A DNA stretch of 5,988 nt from Pirellulaceae bacterium (GTDB lineage Bacteria > Planctomycetota > Planctomycetia > Pirellulales > Pirellulaceae): the NCBI GenBank assembly GCA_013002105.1, contig JABDKS010001090.1, positions 1 to 5,988 of the forward strand. The letters are read 5' to 3'. Positions 1 to 5,988 of the stretch are shown in pieces; position 1 is the stretch's first letter; every line of letters begins with the position of its first letter. Below the pieces are notes generated by a model that was given only the letters and a program-made list of their open reading frames with translations, was not told the DNA's origin and did no database searches. Made by a program: the position numbers and the translations under genes.

Positions 1-970
1 AGCCTCGTCGATCGCATCGTTCGTTGCGTTTGCCGTCGAAGATCTCCGGCCCGAAGCCGTGCAGATCACCGACAAAGAAGGCCGTAGCTACACCGTTCCG
101 GATGAACAGGTACACCAGATCAATAGCCAGGTGGAATACATCGCCGAATTGGAAAGCAAACTTTCACACAAGGCCGAGACCCAACTATTGCACTTCTTGG
201 GATACGGCAACGCGAGCGTGCAAGTCAGTTTGGACATGACGTTTACACAGGGATCGACCACGATCACCAAGTACGATCCTGACGGCAAAGTCGCGGCCGA
301 TGAGGATTTGGTCTCCGAAACAACGACCAACGCCGAGGCGCCGACCGAAGGTGCCGCCGGTGTCGCATCGAACTTGCAAACGCGTCGGCGCAGTGGCTCC
401 AACGTCGAAAGCAAAACCGAAAATATCAAGACGACGTATCTGGTACCCAAGACCGAAGAAACGCAGGCAAATTCGACGCCGGTGCGAAATTTCATGTCCG
501 TCAGCGTGTTGGTCAATTCAGCTGCCAATGGGATTCAGCAAGAGGACGGCACGCTGCCCGCCGGATTGGACGAAAAGGTGACAGCCATTGTCAAGAACGC
601 GGTTGGCTTTCGCACCGACACCGACACAATCTCGGTTGAGTTCTTTGCCTTTCCACAATCGGAATTTTCGATGGAGCCAGTCGCGGTCCCATTCGATTGG
701 GCACGTTTGGCAAAAGTGGTCGAAAGTGCTTCGCTGGCGGTAGCCGCACTACTGGCATTTGTGATGGGCTTTTTATTGCTACGAAAGATCCAGCCGATGA
801 CAAGTACGGATAATTCGGTCGCTGCACCCCAAATGGACCGCGAGCGGATGGAAAATGTCAATCAGTTGTCGGATTTGATCAAAGAACATCCCGAGGTATT
901 CACGCAAATCGTTCGTTCTTGGTCGGGAGTCGACAACCAAGAAACTTCTTCGCAAAGCAAAGCCGCGTAA
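1..970 (+). CDS. fliF: Flagellar MS-ring protein FliF, C-terminal part (5' truncated by window edge)
   Basis: FliF forms the inner-membrane MS-ring, the base on which the rotor and the export gate are built. The frame is open from base 2, so the GTG at 59 is an internal Val codon, not a start; about 322 codons are present and the N-terminal membrane segment and first ring domains lie outside. The opening residues (ASSIASFVAFAVEDLRPEAV) match the family's pattern of an LVA-like helix followed by 'GL.PE.V.V.D..G'. The ring-building/collar region follows, with YDPDG near 272-286 and an S/T/E-rich insertion at about 300-450. The pattern GFRTDTD (about 605-625) corresponds to the usual Gf...RGD segment. 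A single C-terminal membrane helix (SLAVAALLAFVMGFLLL) lies at about 728-784. The cytoplasmic tail at about 848-925 (LIKEHPEVFTQIVRSW) is the FliG-binding helix region. fliG begins 16 bases after the TAA stop. The assignment is firm. Confidence 0.95.
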   Translation, partial: ASSIASFVAFAVEDLRPEAVQITDKEGRSYTVPDEQVHQINSQVEYIAELESKLSHKAETQLLHFLGYGNASVQVSLDMTFTQGSTTITKYDPDGKVAADEDLVSETTTNAEAPTEGAAGVASNLQTRRRSGSNVESKTENIKTTYLVPKTEETQANSTPVRNFMSVSVLVNSAANGIQQEDGTLPAGLDEKVTAIVKNAVGFRTDTDTISVEFFAFPQSEFSMEPVAVPFDWARLAKVVESASLAVAALLAFVMGFLLLRKIQPMTSTDNSVAAPQMDRERMENVNQLSDLIKEHPEVFTQIVRSWSGVDNQETSSQSKAA

Positions 971-975
971 GCGAT

Positions 976-980
976 AGGAG
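976..980 (+). promoter_or_regulatory. Shine-Dalgarno site of fliG (decides start)
   Basis: AGGAG lies 6 bases before the TTG at 987 and 12 bases before the ATG at 993. The clear sites before the MotE-like gene and fliQ both sit 5 bases from their ATG, so local spacing favours the TTG. An ATG start at 993 or 999 remains possible and would remove only 2 or 4 residues. Confidence 0.6.
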
Positions 981-986
981 TCACCT

Positions 987-2006
987 TTGGCCATGAATAT
1001 GCTAACGCGTTCCGAGCGACTAGCGCTGCTACTGAACCTGCTGGGGGATGAAGCGACGGAGATCGCGCGTACTGGTATGCAAGGTGGGGCTCGTGAAGAG
1101 CTCGAAGCGGCGATTCGGGATTTCGAGACGTATCCACCCAGTCAGGAAGAAATTGACTTGGTCCTCGATGACTTCGAGAGCTATTTCAAACTCGCGCTAT
1201 CAGCCGTGGATCAACCCGAACACGCGGGACCCGACGAGAATCTGCCGGCAAGCGTCCCGGGACCGAAACTTCTGCAAATTGCAGAGGAACAATTCGACGT
1301 CGAGGTGGAACCGACCAAGAAGTTCGCGCCGCCCGAGTTGACCGGCAATACCATTTTGGACCTCAATCGCGTTCATCCCTACCAAGTCGCGCGAGCCTTG
1401 AAAGATGAAAGTCCCGCTGTCATCACTTTAGTCGTGCGCAAATTGGCCAATGAACACGCCGCCAAGACCATCGAGTACCTGCCGGCCGCAGTCCGCCCCG
1501 TTGTTTTTCTGCAAATGGCACAACCTTCGGCTGTCAAGCCAATGATCGAAGAACGCGTGTTGCAACAAACGTTGCAAATGGCGTTACAGGTCGAAGAGCG
1601 GCAAAGCGAAGTCGATTCGGCCGAGATGATGGCCAACTTGATGCGTTCGCTGCCGCAAGCTGTGCGAGCACCGATGCTGGAAGAGTTAGCTAGAACCGAC
1701 AAAGAAGCCGCCGACGCGGTCAAACAGCAGCTCTATCAGTTCCAGGATCTGGAACGATTGGAGCCACGGGATCTGCAAAAACTGCTGGCACAGTGTCCCA
1801 GCGACGTACTTGGGCTGGCATTACAAAACGCCAACGCCGAATTGCTGACACAGGTTCTTAGCAACATGTCCAAACGCGCTAAGGAGTCGTTGCAAGAAGA
1901 GATGGAGTACATGACCAACGCAAAAGAGGAAGAAATCGAGCGCGGTCGCGCCGACGTCGTCAAACTGTTGCTTCCGTTGATTGAATCAGGCGAAATCTCA
2001 CTGTAA
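987..2006 (+). CDS. fliG: Flagellar motor switch protein FliG (divergent)
   Basis: FliG sits on the cytoplasmic face of the MS-ring, couples FliF to FliM and takes torque from the MotA stator. The product is 339 aa from TTG 987, the normal family length. The N-terminal domain (about 5-75, LTRSERLALLLNLLG) is weakly conserved, and a poorly conserved linker runs to about 122. The middle domain (about 127-200) keeps the helical pattern, but the EHPQ motif reads ESPA (141-144) and the distal Arg of that motif is Gln176. The C-terminal domain (about 212-339) is best conserved: LYQFQDL at 249-255, LSNMSKRA at 291-298 and the ending LIESGEISL. Aligned by eye to E. coli FliG, the torque residues K264, R281, D288, D289 and R297 correspond to Q280, R297, E304, E305 and K313, so most charges are kept. 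It lies directly between fliF and fliH. Identity is firm; the exact start is uncertain (ATG 993 or 999 possible). Confidence 0.93.
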   Translation: MAMNMLTRSERLALLLNLLGDEATEIARTGMQGGAREELEAAIRDFETYPPSQEEIDLVLDDFESYFKLALSAVDQPEHAGPDENLPASVPGPKLLQIAEEQFDVEVEPTKKFAPPELTGNTILDLNRVHPYQVARALKDESPAVITLVVRKLANEHAAKTIEYLPAAVRPVVFLQMAQPSAVKPMIEERVLQQTLQMALQVEERQSEVDSAEMMANLMRSLPQAVRAPMLEELARTDKEAADAVKQQLYQFQDLERLEPRDLQKLLAQCPSDVLGLALQNANAELLTQVLSNMSKRAKESLQEEMEYMTNAKEEEIERGRADVVKLLLPLIESGEISL

Positions 2007-2010
2007 AAGC

Positions 2011-2544
2011 ATGTCCAACGTTCAACTCCAATTCAAAACGATGCCTACATCGATTGCCGCACCCGGCTGTCATGTCTCGCAGCACGAAATGGCAGCCAAA
2101 CCGGCCGATCCTCAACTGGACGTTCAGGCTGCCGCAACCTTACAGGCCATTGCCACAAGTATCCATGCTTTACGCTCCGATGTGGACCAGCAACTCAGCC
2201 AGATCCAGCAGAGCACGACGGCAATCGCGATCGAAATATGCAGAGCTGTCCTCAGTGACGGCGCCGAGGAACTGGTCGCAAAACGTATCGAACATTATCT
2301 CCAACTTGCGTTAGAGCAAATGCGGCCTGACGCACCCAAGCAGGTGTCGGTCCATCCCGACTGCGCAGATCGGATCGCCAGTTGGATCGCGGACTCGGTC
2401 GATCCAAACATCATCATTTCAACCGACGCATCGATCGCTGCCGGCGATTGCCGAATCGAATCAGGACAAACCGGAATCTCCGCCAGTTTGAACGATTTCT
2501 TGGACTCGATTACCCAGCAGTTGAGCGTTGCAAGCACCCGTTAG
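2011..2544 (+). CDS. fliH: Flagellar assembly protein FliH (export ATPase regulator)
   Basis: FliH dimerises, binds the FliI N-terminus and links the ATPase to the export gate and the FliM/FliN ring. The product is 177 aa from ATG 2011, shorter than many FliH proteins (about 230 aa). The first 35 residues are Pro/Ala-rich and look unstructured, then a helical, probably coiled-coil stretch runs over about 37-105. The C-terminal FliI-binding domain is recognisable by VSVHPDCADRIASW (112-125), by D139 with AAGDCRIESG (143-152), and by GISASL (155-160), which matches the family's 'pGdcrve...G.vDaSl' ending. The only Trp is W125; the N-terminal Trp residues used for gate/C-ring docking in enterobacterial FliH are not seen. 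The start is 4 bases after the fliG stop without a clear ribosome site. A TTG at 1981 (inside fliG) and an ATG at 2041 are alternatives. Identity rests on the C-terminal motif plus position between fliG and fliI. Confidence 0.85.
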   Translation: MSNVQLQFKTMPTSIAAPGCHVSQHEMAAKPADPQLDVQAAATLQAIATSIHALRSDVDQQLSQIQQSTTAIAIEICRAVLSDGAEELVAKRIEHYLQLALEQMRPDAPKQVSVHPDCADRIASWIADSVDPNIIISTDASIAAGDCRIESGQTGISASLNDFLDSITQQLSVASTR

Positions 2545-2551
2545 TCTCCCC

Positions 2552-3847
2552 ATGATCGACCTTTCACCACAGCAATGTCTCCGCAAGACTGGACGCCTTA
2601 ACAGTGTCGCCGGTCGCATCTGCGCAACCATCGATGCGGGAATGGGAGAACTGGTCAAAATCCAATCCGCCAGTCACGACAGCGTGCTGGCCGAAGTGAT
2701 CGGTTTTGACCACGATCAAGTTCAGCTGATGCCATTTGAATCGGGCAACAACTTTCGCCAAGGCGACTTAGTCGTGGCGACCGGGCGCAAGATGCAGCTG
2801 CCCGTCGGTTATGGGATGCTGGGCCGCGTTATCAATGCCATCGGGCGACCGATCGATTCGGCTGGGATTTTACCTTGCGATGCAATGACCGAGGTGGACT
2901 TTGATTCGCCCGACCCGCTGACGCGACCGCACATTCAGGACCCCTTCGTCACGGGCATGCGAGCCATCGACGGTTTCCTGACACTGGGCCGCGGTCAACG
3001 TGTTGGTCTGTTTGCTGGTAGCGGTGTGGGCAAAAGCACGTTGCTGGGTGAAATCGCAAAAAATGCGCAGTCGGATGTCAACGTCGTCGCAATGATCGGT
3101 GAACGAGGTCGAGAGGTGCGGCCATTTATCGAGCATAGCTTGGGCCCCGAGGGTCTGAAAAAGTCGATCGTGATTGTTTCCACCTCGGACCAACCACCGC
3201 TGGCCCGCGTACGCGCAAGCGAAGCCGCCGTGCTGATCGCAAGTTGGTTTCGCGGCCAGGGTCACAACGTGCTGCTGATGCTGGACTCGCTGACTCGATT
3301 GTCACACGCCCAACGCGAATTGGGACTACTGCTGGGCGAACCGCCGACTTCTCGCGGCTACACCCCGAGCGTTTTCCAAAAAATGGCACAGCTGCTGGAA
3401 CAATTGGGCACAAACGAAACGGGATCGATCACCGGATTGTTGACGGTACTGGTCGACGGCGATGATATGAACGAACCGGTTGCAGATGCCGCCCGTTCGA
3501 TCCTGGATGGACACATCGTGCTCGATCGAAAGTTGGCTCATCAAGGCCATTTTCCCGCCATCGATGTTCTGGCCAGCGCCAGCCGTTTGTTCAATGAAGT
3601 GACCAGTGGTGAGCACCAACAGCAAGTTGCTAACGCGCGAGCGATACTGGCAAAATACCGCGAGGTCGAAGACCTGATCCAAATTGGTGCCTACAAGAAA
3701 GGCATCGTCGCTGAGTCGGATCGCGCAGTCGATAAATTCCCCATCGTGAATCAGTACCTGCGTCAATCGCTGAACGTCACGAGTGACTATACAGCCACGC
3801 TGAGCGACTTGTCCGTACTGAACCAATTGATAGGGCCATCACTATGA
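2552..3847 (+). CDS. fliI: Flagellum-specific ATP synthase FliI (type III export ATPase)
   Basis: FliI is the hexameric ATPase that unloads and helps unfold export substrates at the base of the flagellar export apparatus; it is related to the F1 alpha/beta subunits. The product is 431 aa from ATG 2552, close to the family norm. Visible in order: an N-terminal beta-barrel domain (about 12-80), GMLGRVINAIGRPID (about 88-102), the Walker A loop AGSGVGKST (155-163, K161), GER with catalytic Glu184, the Walker B strand LLMLDSLTR with D245, GEPPTSRGYTPSVF, and ILDGHIVLDRKLA. An arginine-finger candidate, R345 in SASRLF, is present. The family motif LERAG reads LEQLG, with Gln284 where Arg is usual. 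Similar ATPases serve virulence secretion (SctN), but the flanking fliF-fliG-fliH and fliJ settle the flagellar role. It begins 7 bases after the fliH stop with no obvious ribosome site, suggesting coupling; a TTG at 2528 overlapping fliH is a weaker start. It shares ATGA with fliJ. Confidence 0.96.
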   Translation: MIDLSPQQCLRKTGRLNSVAGRICATIDAGMGELVKIQSASHDSVLAEVIGFDHDQVQLMPFESGNNFRQGDLVVATGRKMQLPVGYGMLGRVINAIGRPIDSAGILPCDAMTEVDFDSPDPLTRPHIQDPFVTGMRAIDGFLTLGRGQRVGLFAGSGVGKSTLLGEIAKNAQSDVNVVAMIGERGREVRPFIEHSLGPEGLKKSIVIVSTSDQPPLARVRASEAAVLIASWFRGQGHNVLLMLDSLTRLSHAQRELGLLLGEPPTSRGYTPSVFQKMAQLLEQLGTNETGSITGLLTVLVDGDDMNEPVADAARSILDGHIVLDRKLAHQGHFPAIDVLASASRLFNEVTSGEHQQQVANARAILAKYREVEDLIQIGAYKKGIVAESDRAVDKFPIVNQYLRQSLNVTSDYTATLSDLSVLNQLIGPSL

Positions 3848-4278
3848 GCGGCATGCAGCACAAACTCACGCGAATCGAGCGACTCCGGTCGATGGAGCAA
3901 AACAAACTGAATTCGCTGGCCGTTGAGCTATCGGCGATTGAGTTGCAAATTGCAGAACAAGGCAAGCAACTAACTGGCTTGAAGAATCAGATGGAAAAGA
4001 TGTCGACCAATCGTGATTCCTACAGTGTCGACGCCCACCAGCAAGCCATGTTGTGGGTGGAGCATCTGCAGTCTCAAGCCGTCAGTTTGAAACAGAAAAT
4101 TCAAGAGACCGAGTCGAAGCGAAACGAAATACGAAACACCGTCATGGAACAAAAGACAAAAGTTCGCGGATGGGAGTTGTATATCGATCGGCTCAGCGCA
4201 GAAGCAGCCGGCGAATCGGAAAGACAGGAATCGCTGATTGCTGATGACCGCCATCTCAATAATCCAATGACGAGGTAA
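3844..4278 (+). CDS. fliJ: Flagellar export protein FliJ (coiled-coil ATPase stalk)
   Basis: FliJ is a small two-helix coiled coil that sits in the centre of the FliI hexamer, resembles the F1 gamma subunit and contacts the FlhA gate component. The product is 144 aa, typical length, and almost entirely charged/heptad helix. The first helix spans about 5-60 (RIERLRSMEQNKLNSLAVEL) and the second about 64-130 (AMLWVEHLQSQAVSLKQKI, then KTKVRGWELYIDRLS), with no membrane segment. Sequence alone is only suggestive because FliJ is poorly conserved, but an N-terminal 'lxxixxlRxxxExxxxxxLa' pattern and the position directly after fliI make it the best call. The start codon overlaps the fliI stop (ATGA at 3844-3847), the usual sign of translational coupling. 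A second ATG at 3853 would remove 3 residues. Confidence 0.88.
   Translation: MSGMQHKLTRIERLRSMEQNKLNSLAVELSAIELQIAEQGKQLTGLKNQMEKMSTNRDSYSVDAHQQAMLWVEHLQSQAVSLKQKIQETESKRNEIRNTVMEQKTKVRGWELYIDRLSAEAAGESERQESLIADDRHLNNPMTR
4272..4276 (+). promoter_or_regulatory. Shine-Dalgarno site of the MotE-like gene, embedded in the fliJ end
   Basis: GAGGT lies in the last codons of fliJ and touches its TAA stop, 5 bases before the ATG at 4282. It supports that ATG as the start and implies that ribosomes finishing fliJ are next to the following start. Confidence 0.65.
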
Positions 4279-4281
4279 GCG

Positions 4282-5019
4282 ATGAAATCCATACTAGCAG
4301 CGATTGTCACTTGCTTGATCTTGTTCGGCGTCTCGGCCGGCACGACCAAGTTCTTTTATCAGCCGACCGCTGACGAAGACGCGGTCGGCGAAACCCGCGA
4401 TGGGGCGCCATCGATTTCGACCGCCGCGGCATCGCAGCAATCCGCCGACCACCGGCCGACCGCTGTACCGGTGGCATTTCGTCCCGATCAAGCTGTATCA
4501 GTCGAAGCCGTGCTGCAGATGAGTGACTCGATCAAGAAAATGGAGCAGCAGCTTATCGATCGCGAACAGCGTGTCCGCAAAGAAGAACTGCGCGTCAAGC
4601 TTTTGTTCGATGACTTGGCAACAGAACAAGATGAATTGAGAGCTTTTAGCGAAGGGATCGATGCAAAGGTTGATCTTTTGAATCAGTTGACGGGGACTCT
4701 TAAAACGACGCTGGACTCGCTGGACGCTCGAAAAGCCGAACTGACAACGCTCGCGAAAGAGACGGGATCCGACGACGAATCGAAACAAACCGAACTCGAC
4801 AACAAAGTCAACGACGTCAAGAGTTGGTTCGCCAATCTGGAAGCCACGCAGGCAGCTGATTATCTGAAAGAGTTTGCCAACAACGGCAAGCTGGAATTTG
4901 CCGCGACGTTACTGCAAAAAATGCCCGATCGGCAAAAATCCAAAATCTTGGGTGCAATGAGCGACCCGATTTTGGTGGACCAGCTGATCGATGCCCTTGC
5001 CATCCGCCCCAAAAAATAA
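4282..5019 (+). CDS. Membrane-anchored coiled-coil protein with MotE/MgtE_N-like C-terminus
   Basis: I do not recognise a specific named gene. The 245-aa product has an N-terminal membrane anchor or uncleaved signal (hydrophobic residues 4-22, LAAIVTCLILFGVSAG), a low-complexity linker (about 28-70, rich in Ala, Pro, Ser and acidic residues), a long coiled coil (about 72-178) and a compact helical C-terminus (about 182-240). The C-terminus pattern, WFANLEATQAADYLKEF then AATLLQKMPDRQKSKILGAM, resembles the MgtE_N/MotE fold, which is also related to the FliG middle domain. The same architecture is seen in MotE of alphaproteobacteria and, as I recall, in YlxF, encoded just after fliJ in Bacillus. 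Here too it follows fliJ, by 3 bases, and precedes fliQ. A role in motor or stator assembly, or as a structural link at the basal body, is inference. It occupies the place where fliK often lies, but it shows no FliK-like C-terminal domain. Confidence 0.75.
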   Translation: MKSILAAIVTCLILFGVSAGTTKFFYQPTADEDAVGETRDGAPSISTAAASQQSADHRPTAVPVAFRPDQAVSVEAVLQMSDSIKKMEQQLIDREQRVRKEELRVKLLFDDLATEQDELRAFSEGIDAKVDLLNQLTGTLKTTLDSLDARKAELTTLAKETGSDDESKQTELDNKVNDVKSWFANLEATQAADYLKEFANNGKLEFAATLLQKMPDRQKSKILGAMSDPILVDQLIDALAIRPKK

Positions 5020-5024
5020 CGCAC

Positions 5025-5029
5025 GAGAG
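5025..5029 (+). promoter_or_regulatory. Shine-Dalgarno site of fliQ
   Basis: GAGAG in the 15-base gap after the MotE-like gene ends 5 bases before the ATG at 5035 and supports that start. Confidence 0.55.
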
Positions 5030-5034
5030 TCACG

Positions 5035-5304
5035 ATGGAATTTACAGACGTGGTAGCAATTGGCCGCGAATTTTTGACCATGGCACTCCTACTGTCCGCA
5101 CCAGTCGTGGTGGTCAGTTTGGTCGTCGGGCTATTGATCAGCATCGGCCAAACGGTAACAAGCATTCAAGAACAGACGTTGTCGTTCGCTCCTCGGATCG
5201 TCGCCGTCGTCGTTGTTCTAATTTTCTCGGCCAACTGGTATTTGCAGACGTTGCAGAACTATACGGTCGGTGTGCTGACGACGATGGTGGAATTGGTTAA
5301 ATGA
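5035..5304 (+). CDS. fliQ: Flagellar biosynthesis protein FliQ (export gate subunit)
   Basis: FliQ is one of the three small membrane proteins (with FliP and FliR) that build the helical export gate inside the MS-ring. The product is 89 aa, exactly the family size, with two hydrophobic helices at about 14-38 (FLTMALLLSAPVVVVSLVVG) and about 53-75 (PRIVAVVVVLIFSANWYL). Between them lies the family loop SIQEQTLSFAPRI (43-55), equivalent to 'T.IQEqTLsFvPKi'. The start ATG has a good ribosome site 5 bases away, and the stop shares ATGA with fliR. The related virulence protein SctS is excluded by the flagellar neighbours. fliP, which normally stands just before fliQ, is not in this window. Confidence 0.96.
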   Translation: MEFTDVVAIGREFLTMALLLSAPVVVVSLVVGLLISIGQTVTSIQEQTLSFAPRIVAVVVVLIFSANWYLQTLQNYTVGVLTTMVELVK

Positions 5305-5988
5305 TCACCAACGCGCAGGTTGTTCTGTTCATGCTGGTGCTGACTCGGGTCTCCGCGTTTATCGCGTTTTTTCCGCTTTTCAGCAAAAAGCAACTGCCGA
5401 GCTTGGTGAAAGCCGGACTGGCCGGTGCGTTGTCGCTGTTTTGGTTTTGTCAGATCGAAGCGAACATGGGACCGACCGAGCAAGTGATCAACCAGATGAG
5501 TGGTTTCACTGGCTGTATGTTGCTGATCAAAGAAGGCATGATCGGAATCGTATTGGCAATTGCGATGGGATTGTTTTTTTGGCCCGCACGTATTGCCGGA
5601 TCGTATGTAGGCCAAGAACTCGGTCTGTCGATGGCGTCGATCAGTGACCCAGGAAGCCAGGATTCGTCGACGCTGCTATCGCGAATTTTCGAAACGTTCG
5701 CGATCTTGCTTTTTTTTGCACTCAATCTGCACCACTTCTTGATCCTGGTCATTCATCATTCTTTTGAGAATGTGATCAGTCGCGGGAGTTTGCTGGAACT
5801 GCCAACCGAACGACTCGTGGGAATGCTCAACGGTGCCAGTGATTATGGCTTGATGATTGTCGCACCTCTGCTGATCGGTTTCATGTTGGTCACGCTGGTG
5901 CTGGCTTTTCTGAACCGGGCCGCGCCAACATTGAATCTGTTCTCGATTGGGATGCCGCTGCGTGTTGGGCTAGGCATCCTCTGTCTAC
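5301..5988 (+). CDS. fliR: Flagellar biosynthesis protein FliR (3' truncated by window edge)
   Basis: FliR is the single-copy member of the FliP5-FliQ4-FliR1 export gate. The frame runs from ATG 5301, which overlaps the fliQ stop by 4 bases, to the window end without a stop: 229 complete codons of a protein usually about 260 aa, so roughly the last helix is missing. Family signs are the N-terminal LVLTRVSAFIAFFPLF (12-27), GSYVGQELGLSMASISDP (100-117) with the conserved Asp-Pro at 116-117, the hydrophobic helix FAILLFFALNLHHFLILV (133-150), and PTLNLFSIGMPLRVGLGI (209-226), matching 'P.lN.f..G.Plki..G'. Several strongly hydrophobic helices (about 6-26, 36-50, 78-94, 131-152, 183-205) fit the known topology. 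Two T-runs (T7 and T8) encode Phe-Phe pairs within these helices. flhB is the likely next gene, by usual order; that cannot be seen here. Confidence 0.95.
   Translation, partial: MITNAQVVLFMLVLTRVSAFIAFFPLFSKKQLPSLVKAGLAGALSLFWFCQIEANMGPTEQVINQMSGFTGCMLLIKEGMIGIVLAIAMGLFFWPARIAGSYVGQELGLSMASISDPGSQDSSTLLSRIFETFAILLFFALNLHHFLILVIHHSFENVISRGSLLELPTERLVGMLNGASDYGLMIVAPLLIGFMLVTLVLAFLNRAAPTLNLFSIGMPLRVGLGILCL

Noticed and set aside
59..61. GTG as a start codon for a separate 303-aa protein
   Set aside because: The same frame is open to base 2 and the upstream residues match FliF, so this is an internal Val codon of a gene cut by the window edge.
24..239. Plus-strand open frame of 71 codons at the left edge
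   Set aside because: It is out of frame with fliF, is Arg/Thr/Pro-rich without a motif, and overlaps the recognisable FliF sequence throughout.
2528..2551. TTG 2528 as fliI start, overlapping fliH by 17 bases
   Set aside because: It adds eight residues with no family likeness; the ATG at 2552 just after the fliH stop gives the normal FliI length. It cannot be fully excluded because neither start has a clear ribosome site.
3326..3826. Long minus-strand open frame (166 codons) opposite fliI
   Set aside because: It lies wholly inside the well-conserved fliI ATPase coding region, shows no recognisable domain and is explained by codon bias of the sense gene. The same holds for the minus-strand frames at 88-528, 535-861, 2870-3265 and 5259-5615.
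4272..4290. Call of the gene after fliJ as FliK (hook-length control)
   Set aside because: The position would fit, but the product has a membrane anchor and a long coiled coil and lacks the FliK C-terminal domain, so the MotE-like reading is better.
5011..5034. Possible terminator or promoter in the gap before fliQ
   Set aside because: The A-run at 5011-5016 belongs to the Lys-Lys end of the MotE-like gene. The 15-base gap has no hairpin followed by a T-run and is too short for a convincing promoter.
1..5988. Search for CRISPR arrays, insertion sequences, tRNA/rRNA, toxin-antitoxin or defence genes
   Set aside because: Nothing of the kind is seen by eye; the window is filled by eight flagellar-operon genes with no room for other elements.

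Overview
The window is one compact, single-direction flagellar operon segment on the + strand, with a gene at essentially every base. In order it holds: the C-terminal part of fliF (MS-ring, cut by the left edge), fliG (rotor/switch), fliH (export ATPase regulator), fliI (export ATPase), fliJ (export ATPase stalk), a membrane-anchored coiled-coil protein with a MotE/MgtE_N-like C-terminus, fliQ and fliR (export gate; fliR is cut by the right edge).

Genes are separated by 3 to 16 bases or overlap by the 4-base ATGA (fliI/fliJ and fliQ/fliR). I see no internal promoter, terminator, RNA gene, mobile element or repeat array, so the segment is most likely one transcriptional unit with translational coupling. 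No non-coding stretch exceeds about 20 bases.

The genes build the base of the flagellar motor and its type III export machine. FliF forms the membrane ring and its C-terminal tail holds FliG. FliH, FliI and FliJ form the cytoplasmic ATPase complex that feeds the FliQ/FliR-containing export gate. The MotE-like protein may act in motor or stator assembly.

The organism is a Gram-negative-type flagellate of moderate GC. The divergent FliG and FliH, the codon style and the unusual order (fliJ, MotE-like gene, fliQ, fliR, without fliK/L/M/N/O/P between) suggest a planctomycete of the Pirellula/Rhodopirellula kind. That placement is inference from style, not from a marker gene.

I found no previously undescribed system. 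The points worth a second look are substitutions at normally conserved interface or catalytic-neighbourhood residues in FliG (EHPQR motif) and FliI (LER motif), the MotE-like protein with a FliG-middle-like C-terminus, and the absence of fliP and fliM from their usual place.
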